This document shows, in pieces, positions 1 to 6,921 of a DNA stretch of 8,313 nt. The position numbers were made by a program, and so were the translations under genes. The notes beneath the pieces are model-generated. The model saw nothing but the letters and a program-made list of their open reading frames with translations. It did no database searches and was not told the origin of the DNA. Origin of the DNA: JANMZR01 sp031383555 (lineage in GTDB: Bacteria > Bacteroidota > Bacteroidia > Cytophagales > Spirosomataceae). The DNA lies in contig JANMZR010000070.1 of the NCBI GenBank assembly GCA_031383555.1, positions 1-8,313 of the forward strand, written 5' to 3'. The number at the start of each line of letters is the position of its first letter. The stretch's first letter is position 1.

Positions 1-69
1 TTGTAGTCATATTCTTATTTAATTTTAAGTGTATAATAGTCAATTTGAAAAAAATACCATCAATATCTA

Positions 70-3000
70 CTACCCAATAACCACTGCAATACCCTTATCC
101 ACATCATTTTCAACTGTTTTATATTTTACGTCCTTCTTCACTTCACCATTTTGATATTGAACGGTTACACGTTGGTTACGGTCGGCAATTTTAATGGAGT
201 GCCTAGGTGCTACTTTTTCAATTGGTCGTTGAGATGGATCATGGTAATCGTTGCCGGCCTCCAATTGTTGCTGTAAGCCACCAACAATTCCTGAAACGTC
301 ATCTTTACTGGCTTTAAGTTTTGGTTTCTCCACTTTTCTTTGTGGTGCTTGTTGGGTAGGTTGAGCTTCAGCTGGAATATCTGCCTTCATCAAAAAGCTA
401 ATTGTATCGAAATTTACCTTATTCACAAACCTTTTAAAAAGCTCAATACTTTCAAATTTATAAATTAAAAGTGGATCTTTTTGCTCATAACTTGCATTTT
501 GAACTGATTGCTTCAAGTCGTCCATTTCACGTAAATGCTCTTTCCATTCCTGATCGATAATTGAAAGTGTTATAAATTTCTCCATCTCCTTCACTAATTC
601 TCGACAATTATTACCCAATGCTTTTTTTAAATTAGCAGATACATAAGCTGAGTGAATTCCATCAGTAATTGGCACTACGATGTCCTCAACTGTTTGGCCT
701 CTTTCTGCCAGTATTTGTTTGAAAACAGGCAAAGCCTTTTTTGCAATCGCCTCATTTTTAGCGTTATAAGCAGCTTCAGCGGCCTTATAAAGATCGGTAA
801 TTCTAGTTTGTGGGTTTAATTTTGGAAATTCTTCTTTGGTAAAAGGCGGCTCAATTCCTAATACTTCAATGGTTCTTAACTCTAATTCCTCATAATTGTT
901 TTCTGCATTATTGATAAGTTCTTCCGAAACATCGTACATCGTATTAGCTATGTCCAAAGCTAATCTATCACCAAAAAGGGCGTTTTGTCGCCTTTTGTAA
1001 ATAGCATCTCTTTGATAATTCATCACATCGTCATATTCCAAAAGCCGCTTTCTGGTGCCGAAGTTATTTTCTTCTACCTTTTTTTGTGCTCTTTCAATTG
1101 ATTTTGATATCATAGAATGTTGAATTACCTCACCTTCTTCCATACCCATTTTATCCATTACTCCTGCAATTCGTTCTGAGCCGAAAAGTCGCATTAAATT
1201 ATCTTCCAAACTTACAAAAAACTGAGATGAGCCCACATCACCTTGCCTACCCGCACGCCCACGTAACTGCCTATCTACTCGACGACTTTCATGTCTTTCC
1301 GTACCTACAATTGCCAAGCCACCTGATGACTTTGATTCCAGTGAAAGTTTTATATCTGTACCACGGCCCGCCATGTTAGTGGCTATAGTTACCGTACCTG
1401 ATTTCCCTGCTTCGGCCACTATTTCTGCCTCACGTTGGTGGTATTTGGCATTCAATACATTGTGTTGTATGTTCCTCATTTTCAGCATCCTACTCAATAA
1501 TTCTGAGTTTTCAACTGAAGTAGTACCCACTAAAACTGGACGGCCAGCGGCTACCAAATCTTGAATTTCTTGTGCCGTAGCATTGTATTTTTCACGAACA
1601 GTTTTATATACTTTATCTTCAGAATCTTTTCTAGTTATTTGCTTATTGGTTGGTATTTCTACCACATCCAATTTATAAATAGTCCAAAACTCACCTGCCT
1701 CAGTAGTAGCTGTACCCGTCATACCACAAAGTTTGTGGTACATTCTGAAATAATTTTGTAAAGTTACGGTCGCATAGGTTTGGGTTGCGTCTTCAACTTT
1801 TACATTTTCCTTGGCTTCAATAGCTTGGTGGAGGCCATCCGAGTAACGGCGACCTTCCATAATACGGCCAGTTTGCTCATCTACAATTTTTACTTTACCT
1901 TCCATTATCACATACTCAGTGTCTTTTTCAAATACAGTGTAGGCCTTAAGTAATTGATTTACAGTATGTATTCTTTGTGATTTAATAGAGTAGTCACGAA
2001 TTACGTTTTCTTTTTGTACGAGTTTATCGTGGTCATTTAATTCAGTATTTTGTTCAATCAAATTCAAATCAATTGAAAGGTCTGGTAAAATAAAGAATTT
2101 CGGATCTTCACCTTCACCTGTGATAAAGTCTAAACCTTTATCTGTCAATTCAACTTGGTTGTTTTTTTCTTCAATTGTAAAATACAAAGGTGCGTCTGCT
2201 TGTGGCATAAGCTTCTGATTTTCAGCTAAATGTGTTGACTCAACCTTATTCATAATGGCACGAATTCCTGTTTCTGAAAGGTATTTTATCAAAGGTTTTG
2301 ACTTGGGTAAGCCACGGTAAGCACGAAAAAGTGCCATACCTCCTTTTTCATTATCTCCGGCTTCAATTAGTTTTTTTGCCTCTACCAAATAGTCTTGACA
2401 GATTTTTTTCTGCGCATCAAATATTTTGGTAACTCGTGGTTTTAGCTCTATAAAATCTTGCTCATCTCCTTTTGGTACAGGACCAGAAATAATCAAAGGT
2501 GTTCTTGCATCATCAATTAAAACGGAGTCTACCTCATCGACCATTGCAAAATGAAGGCGGCGCTGTACTTGATCGGCTGGCGATTGCGCCATATTATCAC
2601 GGAGGTAATCGAAGCCAAATTCATTGTTGGTCCCGTATGTAATATCAGCCAGGTAAGCTTTACGGCGGGCATCGGTATTAGGCTCATGTTTATCAATACA
2701 GTCAACCGAAAGTCCATGGAATTCAAAAAGTGGAGCATTCCACTCCGAGTCACGTTTTGCCAAATAGTCGTTTACTGTAACAATATGCACACCACGGCCG
2801 CCCAGAGCATTCAAATAAGCTGGTAAAGTTGAAACCAAAGTTTTACCCTCACCAGTAGCCATTTCTGCTATTTTTCCTTCATGCAAAACGGCACCTCCAA
2901 TTAATTGCACATCATAATGAATCATTTCCCAAGTGATTTCAACATTGGCGGCCAACCATTTATTATGCCAAATAGCCTTATCACCATCAATTTCAACGTT

Positions 3001-3444
3001 TTTCTTTGTGGCTGAAATAAATTTATCTTGAACAGTTGCTGCAACTACCAATTTTTTATTTTCAGTAAATCTTCTTGCAGTTTCTTTTACAACGGCAAAA
3101 GCTTGTGGAAGAAGTTCCTTTAAAACAATTTCTAAGTCAACATTTCTATCCAACTCAAGCTTATCAATTTGGTTGAAAATGACCTCTTTTTGATCGACCG
3201 TCAATTCTAAATCATTTTCCGCTTTTTGCTTTAACTCTTCAATTTGAGAGTCGATAGTAGCTAGCTTTTCAGAGATAATGGCTTTAAATTCAGCCGTTTT
3301 ACCTCTTAATTGTTCGTCAGAAATACCAGCCAATTTATTGTATTCTTCTGTAGTTGTGGTAACATAATGCGATAGATTTTTTAAATCTCTATCTGATTTT
3401 GTGCCAAATACTTTGGCAATCGATTTTGTGATGAAATCAAACAT
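70..3444 (-). CDS. secA: Preprotein translocase ATPase SecA
   Basis: SecA is the cytosolic/peripheral-membrane ATPase motor that drives unfolded secretory proteins through SecYEG. The 1124-aa product shows the family motifs in order: Walker A MATGEGKT (195-202), TVNDYLAKRDSEW (223-235), the DEAD-type box VDEVDSVLIDDARTPL (302-317), then in NBD2 GTTSVENSELL (640-650), TNMAGRGTDIKL (689-700) and the arginine-rich QLRGRAGRQGD (726-736), and the helical scaffold/wing region around LLEYDDVMNYQRDAI (801-815). It is over 200 residues longer than the E. coli protein (901 aa). The extra length lies in an N-terminal charged helical stretch (about 55-105), a large insertion in the preprotein-crosslinking region (about 325-440) and an extended C-terminal part. 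No CxC...CH/CC zinc motif exists: the only cysteines are 249, 349, 573 and 947. The tail is a Q/P/K-rich linker (about 1025-1060) followed by a basic segment; such tails are usual in Bacteroidota. Start ATG is at 3444; the MFDFITKSIAKVFGTKSDRD beginning matches the family. Monocistronic as far as visible. Confidence 0.98.
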   Translation of the reverse strand: MFDFITKSIAKVFGTKSDRDLKNLSHYVTTTTEEYNKLAGISDEQLRGKTAEFKAIISEKLATIDSQIEELKQKAENDLELTVDQKEVIFNQIDKLELDRNVDLEIVLKELLPQAFAVVKETARRFTENKKLVVAATVQDKFISATKKNVEIDGDKAIWHNKWLAANVEITWEMIHYDVQLIGGAVLHEGKIAEMATGEGKTLVSTLPAYLNALGGRGVHIVTVNDYLAKRDSEWNAPLFEFHGLSVDCIDKHEPNTDARRKAYLADITYGTNNEFGFDYLRDNMAQSPADQVQRRLHFAMVDEVDSVLIDDARTPLIISGPVPKGDEQDFIELKPRVTKIFDAQKKICQDYLVEAKKLIEAGDNEKGGMALFRAYRGLPKSKPLIKYLSETGIRAIMNKVESTHLAENQKLMPQADAPLYFTIEEKNNQVELTDKGLDFITGEGEDPKFFILPDLSIDLNLIEQNTELNDHDKLVQKENVIRDYSIKSQRIHTVNQLLKAYTVFEKDTEYVIMEGKVKIVDEQTGRIMEGRRYSDGLHQAIEAKENVKVEDATQTYATVTLQNYFRMYHKLCGMTGTATTEAGEFWTIYKLDVVEIPTNKQITRKDSEDKVYKTVREKYNATAQEIQDLVAAGRPVLVGTTSVENSELLSRMLKMRNIQHNVLNAKYHQREAEIVAEAGKSGTVTIATNMAGRGTDIKLSLESKSSGGLAIVGTERHESRRVDRQLRGRAGRQGDVGSSQFFVSLEDNLMRLFGSERIAGVMDKMGMEEGEVIQHSMISKSIERAQKKVEENNFGTRKRLLEYDDVMNYQRDAIYKRRQNALFGDRLALDIANTMYDVSEELINNAENNYEELELRTIEVLGIEPPFTKEEFPKLNPQTRITDLYKAAEAAYNAKNEAIAKKALPVFKQILAERGQTVEDIVVPITDGIHSAYVSANLKKALGNNCRELVKEMEKFITLSIIDQEWKEHLREMDDLKQSVQNASYEQKDPLLIYKFESIELFKRFVNKVNFDTISFLMKADIPAEAQPTQQAPQRKVEKPKLKASKDDVSGIVGGLQQQLEAGNDYHDPSQRPIEKVAPRHSIKIADRNQRVTVQYQNGEVKKDVKYKTVENDVDKGIAVVIG

Positions 3445-3459
3445 TTTTTATCGGAAATG

Positions 3460-3472
3460 AGCTTTTTAAGCT
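3460..3472 (-). promoter_or_regulatory. Small hairpin in the secA 5' leader
   Basis: AGCTT (3460-3464) and AAGCT (3468-3472) are perfect inverted arms around a 3-nt loop, ending 15 nt before the secA start codon. If the upstream promoter candidate is right, the hairpin would be in the mRNA leader close to the ribosome landing site. The stem is only 5 bp, so any regulatory role is speculative. No SecM-like leader gene is present between it and secA. Confidence 0.2.
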
Positions 3473-3525
3473 GTTTTATATTATTTTTATTAACTAATTA
3501 TTTTTAATTATAATGAATTATTATG

Positions 3526-3533
3526 CAAAAATA
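3526..3533 (-). promoter_or_regulatory. Candidate secA promoter, -7 element
   Basis: Read on the minus strand, these bases are TATTTTTG, an exact match to the Bacteroidota sigma-A -7 consensus TAnnTTTG. A TTG lies 23 bp upstream (3559-3557 on the minus strand), at the long end of the spacing range described for Flavobacterium. It would give secA a 5' leader of about 75 nt. Chance matches are easy in DNA this AT-rich, so this is only a candidate. Confidence 0.35.
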
Positions 3534-3667
3534 GTTCATTAAGCACGTTTATTAAACAATTTTCCTTCTTATATATTATTATTGTACCTATTTTAGTTTG
3601 AACGGTCAAAAAATAAGAAATTTTAATTAATTGAATACTAATATCAATTTACAAAAAATAACTCTTT

Positions 3668-4120
3668 ATGGAAAATCCCACTCCTCGCAAACGTACACCA
3701 CTACCTAAACTCAAATTCCCATTGATGGGAGATAGCTTTATGGGTGGCACAGAAGGCGATATAAACAGAAAATACTTTATGTATTTGTTTGTATTGATAA
3801 TTCTTTTTGTATTTGGCTATGAGTATTTTAATGCTAAAAAAGGAAATGGAATTACAAAAGCATCGTCAAATATTGAAAAAATAGAATGGAAAGGTAAAGT
3901 AACAAAAAAATACATGGGTTATGATCGACCCGATATCAGGATGTTTGACCTTGTTGAAGCTAATAAAAAAGTAAGTAAAATTGATATTTCTGCAGACTCA
4001 TCTATATTTTTTGAGCTACTTATGCCTAGAGATTCAGTTTACAAATCTATAAATTCCTTTAAAGTCAGGATAAAAAACTATACTCGAGATACAACAATAG
4101 TACTTCAATTCGCCAATTAA
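3668..4120 (+). CDS. Unrecognised single-pass membrane protein
   Basis: I do not recognise this 150-aa protein. It has a proline- and lysine/arginine-rich N-terminal segment (PRKRTPLPKLKFPLMGD, 6-22), a glycine-containing linker, one strongly hydrophobic segment at about 36-54 (YFMYLFVLIILFVFGYEYF), and a hydrophilic C-terminal region of about 95 residues. Positive charges before the membrane segment (R7, K8, R9, K14, K16, R34, K35) predict N-in topology with the C-terminal part in the periplasm. That part looks like a small beta-rich domain (IEWKGKVTKKYMGYDR, then FKVRIKNYTRDTTIVLQF at the end). There is no lipobox and no cleavable signal peptide. It is divergent from secA, and the downstream gene is convergent, so it is probably transcribed alone. 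The start at 3668 is the first in-frame ATG; the upstream DNA is A-rich without a clear Shine-Dalgarno site. Base composition resembles its neighbours. It looks like a real gene, function unknown. Confidence 0.75.
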   Translation: MENPTPRKRTPLPKLKFPLMGDSFMGGTEGDINRKYFMYLFVLIILFVFGYEYFNAKKGNGITKASSNIEKIEWKGKVTKKYMGYDRPDIRMFDLVEANKKVSKIDISADSSIFFELLMPRDSVYKSINSFKVRIKNYTRDTTIVLQFAN

Positions 4121-4155
4121 GTCAAATTCCAATATAAATTTATTTTTCTTGTGTA

Positions 4156-4193
4156 ATAATGTAAATTTAATTTTGTAAATTAATTTACATTAT
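4156..4193. repeat. Perfect 12-bp inverted repeat after the membrane-protein gene
   Basis: ATAATGTAAATT (4156-4167) and AATTTACATTAT (4182-4193) are exact reverse complements around a 14-nt spacer that itself contains a third TGTAAAT. It starts 36 bp after the stop codon of the membrane-protein gene. A second, overlapping set of arms follows: TTATGTAT (4190-4197) with ATACATAA (4216-4223), and TGTATAT (4201-4207) with ATATACA (4214-4220). No clean U-run follows the first stem. It may be a 3'-end hairpin or a protein-binding palindrome. Confidence 0.55.
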
Positions 4194-4313
4194 GTATGTT
4201 TGTATATAAAAAAATATACATAAGAATATTTTTTTAAAAAACATTAAAGATTTTTTTCAATTTTCATTCTAAAATTGATACAATAGATTTCATAAACGGT
4301 GTAATTGTAAAAG

Positions 4314-4342
4314 ATGACCTTCGGATGAGGGTCATTTTTTTT
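4314..4342 (+). terminator. Rho-independent-type terminator between convergent genes
   Basis: ATGACCT (4314-4320) pairs with GGGTCAT (4329-4335), six Watson-Crick pairs plus a closing T-G, around an 8-nt loop. Eight T's follow (4335-4342). It would end plus-strand transcription from the small membrane-protein gene before it runs into the convergent acyltransferase. On the minus strand the same stem is followed by a short TTTT (4312-4309), so it may also work weakly for the acyltransferase transcript. The T-run overlaps the acyltransferase stop codon (4341-4343). Confidence 0.7.
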
Positions 4343-5357
4343 ATCCCACCAACCACTTACCAAAAGGCAATTTCCCCAAAGTCCAAACTAAACAAAACGA
4401 GATAATTAAAGCCAAACTGGCATGAATGATGATGCCCATAATAGGTGGATGCCAAGCCCAATTGATGGCGAATTTTCTTGATAATATATTGATAATGAGC
4501 AAATGAGCGAGGTAAATACCAAAACTAGCTTTATCCAAAGGCCCCAAAATTTTTGGTAAAAAATCCTGATTTAAAACTTCTCTAAAAAACAAAAATATTG
4601 AAAAGGACATCAAAACAGAATTAGGGCTAAAATATTCATAAAAATATTTAGCAAATTTCCCGTCAGTATTTGAAATCCAGTAGGAGCCTAATATTGTTAT
4701 TAAATAACCAAAAATGAACAGTATCAAAAACCAATATTTGTTAAACTTGAAATGCTTGTTTTTCAAATAATATCCTGCTACAAAATAGCCTAAATAACCA
4801 CCAAAATTACCGATATCCAATCTGATATTAATTTTAAAAAACGTTGAAAATAACTGAAAAATAGTGGTACCAGTAAAGCAAATAATCAATAGGTAAAGGA
4901 TTTCTGTTTCGCTAGCTTTTTGAACAAATTGGTTGATAATTGGTGTAAAAAGATAGAGGCCCAATATCATGTATATAAACCATAGATGGCCATATTGACT
5001 GTTCCCACCTGTAAAATATTCACTAAAAGCACGTGAAATACCAATTGGTTTATGTTCAAAAATATTATGATAAGCAATATAAATTACCACCCAAACTGTA
5101 AAAGGTACCCAAACTCGCATAAACCTTTTCTGTAAAAAACTAAACAGTTCCATTTCTTTACCCAAAAGTAAAGCCCCTGAAATCATCACAAATACGGGGA
5201 CAGTAAATCGCCCAAACCCATTGATTGCATTAGCCATCCACCAAGTGTCATTAGCAATTTTTCCAAATTTAAATAGGGCACCGCCAGAAGTATGAATAAA
5301 AACAACTGAAATAGTAGCAAATATTCTAAGATTTGAAATCCAATATAGATGAGGCAT
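4341..5357 (-). CDS. Acyltransferase-3 family membrane protein, WecH-like
   Basis: This 338-aa integral membrane protein belongs to the acyltransferase 3 family, whose members move acyl (often O-acetyl) groups onto sugars of surface polysaccharides. The N-terminus YWISNLRIFATISVVFIHTSGG (5-26) carries the family Arg (R11) and the conserved His at the end of the first membrane helix (H22). It is closest in feel to WecH, which begins with a similar YWI-NLR motif. Further signatures are GRFTVPVFVMISGALLLGKE (49-68), HLWFIYMILGLYLFTPII (124-141) and the late SFGIYLAHLL (278-287, H285). About ten hydrophobic segments cover the length, as in the family; no periplasmic SGNH domain is fused. The gene stands alone, divergent from the aminotransferase and convergent with the small membrane-protein gene, so the acceptor cannot be told from neighbours. 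The position corresponding to the Asp in WecH YWIDNLR is Ser (S8). The start was chosen because the motif begins at residue 5. Confidence 0.88.
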   Translation of the reverse strand: MPHLYWISNLRIFATISVVFIHTSGGALFKFGKIANDTWWMANAINGFGRFTVPVFVMISGALLLGKEMELFSFLQKRFMRVWVPFTVWVVIYIAYHNIFEHKPIGISRAFSEYFTGGNSQYGHLWFIYMILGLYLFTPIINQFVQKASETEILYLLIICFTGTTIFQLFSTFFKINIRLDIGNFGGYLGYFVAGYYLKNKHFKFNKYWFLILFIFGYLITILGSYWISNTDGKFAKYFYEYFSPNSVLMSFSIFLFFREVLNQDFLPKILGPLDKASFGIYLAHLLIINILSRKFAINWAWHPPIMGIIIHASLALIISFCLVWTLGKLPFGKWLVG

Positions 5358-5388
5358 TGTATTATTTTTTCTTTAAGAATTTGAATTA

Positions 5389-5407
5389 CAATTTTAATCA
5401 ATTTTAA
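5389..5407. repeat. Short tandem repeat upstream of the acyltransferase
   Basis: The 10-bp unit CAATTTTAAT is followed immediately by CAATTTTAA, giving 1.9 copies, 32-50 bp upstream of the acyltransferase start. On the minus strand each copy holds TAAAATTG, one base off the TAnnTTTG -7 consensus, so the repeat may contribute to the acyltransferase promoter. No well-spaced -33 element could be picked out, and simple AT-rich repeats arise easily by chance. Confidence 0.3.
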
Positions 5408-5495
5408 GGTCAAATTTCACTAATTTTGCATTTTAGTTTGAAAATGAGAGTTCGGTTTAAATTAAAATCTGGAAGCTTAAATTGTATTTTGTAAA

Positions 5496-6653
5496 ATGAT
5501 AAAAACGGCTCGCCGAATGGACTTGGTGCAAGAATATTACTTTAGCACTAAACTTAAAGAAATTGCTGAGATGAATGCTAGAGGCCTCAATGTACTCAAT
5601 TTGGGTATTGGAAGTCCCGATTTGGCACCTTCAACAAAAACAATTGATGCACTAAATGAAGCGGCCCAAAACCCTAAAAATCATGCTTACCAAAGTTATA
5701 TTGGAATACCAGCTTTAAGGCAAGCCTTTGCCGATTGGTATCTTAAATATTTCAAAGTTGTGCTCAATCCAGCCAATGAAATATTGCCGCTTTTAGGTTC
5801 AAAAGAGGGTATCATGCATATTGCTATGGCCTATTTGGAGGCTGGCGATGAAGTGCTTTTGCCCAATCCTGGGTATCCAACTTATCGATCTGCATCACTT
5901 TTAGCTGGAGCTACTTTGGTTGACTATAATTTATCAGAGACTAATAACTGGTTGCCAGATTTGGTCGAATTAGAAAAGCGAGATTTATCGAAAGTAAAAT
6001 TGATGTGGCTTAACTACCCTCATATGCCTACAGGTGCGAAAGCAACCAAAGCATTTTTTGTTGAATTGGTTGCTTTTGCCAAAAAACATAACATTTTATT
6101 AGTTAATGATAACCCCTATTCATTCATTTTGAATACTGATTATCTGAGTATATTGTCCGTTGAAGGAGCTAAAGATATTTCATTAGAACTCAATTCATTG
6201 TCGAAAGCTCAAAATATGGCAGGTTGGCGTGTGGGTATTTTAACAGGAAATAGTTCTTTGATAGCCAATGTGTTGCGCTTTAAAAGCAATATGGATTCTG
6301 GCATGTTTTTACCCATTCAATTAGCGGCTATCGAAGCCTTAAAAACTGATGAAAATTGGTACACAACACTCAACGATATTTATAAAATTCGCCAGCAAAA
6401 AGTATTTGAAATAATGGACTTGCTAGAATGTACATATGATAAAAACCAAACGGGTATGTTTGTTTGGGCGAAAATTCCTGAAAAATGGAATAATTCATAT
6501 GAGCTATCTGATGCAATATTGTTCAAAGCCAATGTGTTTATCACGCCCGGCGGCATATTTGGTAGTCAAGGTGACCAATATTTAAGAATTTCTCTTTGTG
6601 CAGAGGTTGATTTGTTTGAGAAGGCGATTGAAAGAATAAAGGCGATTGAATAG
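5496..6653 (+). CDS. Class I/II PLP-dependent aminotransferase, probably aromatic
   Basis: This 385-aa protein is a fold-type I aminotransferase of normal length. Visible motifs: LNLGIGSPDLAP (34-45) in the N-terminal substrate segment; GSKEG (101-105) for the PLP phosphate; NPGYPTY (124-130); VNDNPYS (203-209) with D205 to pair with the pyridine nitrogen and Y208; SLSKAQNMAGWRVG (234-247) with the Schiff-base lysine K237 and R245; and YLRISLC (362-368) with R364 to bind the substrate carboxylate. The segment normally reading NPTG is HMPTG (176-180), so the usual PLP-contacting Asn is Met177. The neighbouring tyrA suggests it transaminates 4-hydroxyphenylpyruvate and phenylpyruvate, as for Bacteroidota aminotransferases beside pheA/tyrA. 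Diaminopimelate or alanine-type activity cannot be excluded from sequence. The first ATG is preferred over M8 because homologues I recall begin with similar residues before VQEYYFS. The C-terminus contains a small internal duplication (KAIERIKAIE). Confidence 0.9.
   Translation: MIKTARRMDLVQEYYFSTKLKEIAEMNARGLNVLNLGIGSPDLAPSTKTIDALNEAAQNPKNHAYQSYIGIPALRQAFADWYLKYFKVVLNPANEILPLLGSKEGIMHIAMAYLEAGDEVLLPNPGYPTYRSASLLAGATLVDYNLSETNNWLPDLVELEKRDLSKVKLMWLNYPHMPTGAKATKAFFVELVAFAKKHNILLVNDNPYSFILNTDYLSILSVEGAKDISLELNSLSKAQNMAGWRVGILTGNSSLIANVLRFKSNMDSGMFLPIQLAAIEALKTDENWYTTLNDIYKIRQQKVFEIMDLLECTYDKNQTGMFVWAKIPEKWNNSYELSDAILFKANVFITPGGIFGSQGDQYLRISLCAEVDLFEKAIERIKAIE
6621..6650 (+). repeat. 12-bp direct repeat at the aminotransferase 3' end
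   Basis: AAGGCGATTGAA occurs at 6621-6632 and exactly again at 6639-6650, an 18-bp period in frame, encoding KAIE-RI-KAIE just before the TAG stop. It looks like an in-frame 18-bp duplication that extended the last helix by six residues, or a slippage event near the end of the gene. Confidence 0.7.
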
Positions 6654-6708
6654 TTTTTTTTGAATAAATAATTATTGTAAATTAGCATCGCAAATAAATG
6701 TAACTCCG

Positions 6709-6921
6709 ATGACAGTAGAAGAAATTATTCCAAAATTCAACCAATTATCTGATAATCTGAAAGTTGAAGTGTTGCATTTTATTGAATTTTTGCAAACAAG
6801 AAGTAATGAAAATACTGAATTAAATAAATTGAGTAAGAGAAAATTTGGTTATGCGGAAGGAAAATATACTTTATCTCCTGATTTTGATGAACCTCTTGAA
6901 GATTTTAAAGAGTATAAGTAA
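6709..6921 (+). CDS. Antitoxin, DUF2281-like, partner of the PIN toxin
   Basis: This 70-aa acidic protein resembles the DUF2281 group of antitoxins found next to PIN-domain toxins. The N-terminal half (about 1-32, MTVEEIIPKFNQLSDNLKVE and onward to IEFLQ) is a helical segment typical of these proteins. The C-terminal tail runs from KRKFGYAEGKY (43-53) to FDEPLEDFKEY (59-69), the characteristic DEPLEDFKEY ending, and is the part expected to wrap the toxin and block its active site. It is not an AbrB- or RHH-type DNA-binding antitoxin by eye, so how the operon represses itself is unclear. The stop codon TAA shares its last A with the ATG of the toxin, a one-base overlap that implies translational coupling. 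It lies 55 bp after the aminotransferase stop, with a T-run (6654-6661) but no clear hairpin between, so read-through from upstream is possible. Confidence 0.85.
   Translation: MTVEEIIPKFNQLSDNLKVEVLHFIEFLQTRSNENTELNKLSKRKFGYAEGKYTLSPDFDEPLEDFKEYK

Noticed and set aside
1..69. Terminator or gene downstream of secA
   Set aside because: A minus-strand T-run is present (about 53-47) but no convincing stem precedes it, and no coding sequence is visible in this edge fragment.
1373..1564. Plus-strand open frame inside secA
   Set aside because: It is antisense to the strongly conserved NBD2 of secA, has no recognisable domain and looks like a frame shadow.
1561..1761. Plus-strand open frame inside secA encoding a hydrophobic peptide
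   Set aside because: It is antisense to secA; the Phe/Ile/Ser-rich composition is what the complement of Lys/Glu-rich codons gives.
2529..2826. Two open frames, one on each strand, within secA
   Set aside because: Both overlap the DEAD-box region of secA in other frames and show no family motifs.
3504..3539. Tiny minus-strand frame (MNYFCIIIHYN) upstream of secA as a SecM-like arrest leader
   Set aside because: Only 11 codons, no arrest-like motif, and it overlaps the best promoter candidate, so it would lie mostly upstream of the transcript.
3590..3602. Shared 13-mer ATTTTAGTTTGAA here and at 5430-5442 as a common promoter
   Set aside because: TAGTTTG has one spacer base too few for TAnnTTTG and neither copy has a well-placed -33 element; in AT-rich DNA this may be chance.
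5186..5413. Minus-strand 75-aa frame overlapping the acyltransferase start
   Set aside because: It lies in another frame over the conserved acyltransferase N-terminus, whose motifs define the true frame.
6651..6662. Terminator after the aminotransferase
   Set aside because: There is a run of eight T's but no stem before it; the preceding repeat is direct, not inverted.
6659..6685. Promoter for the toxin-antitoxin pair (TTTG then TAAATTAG)
   Set aside because: The spacer is only 15 bp and the -7 element has a mismatch, so it does not meet the usual Bacteroidota promoter pattern.
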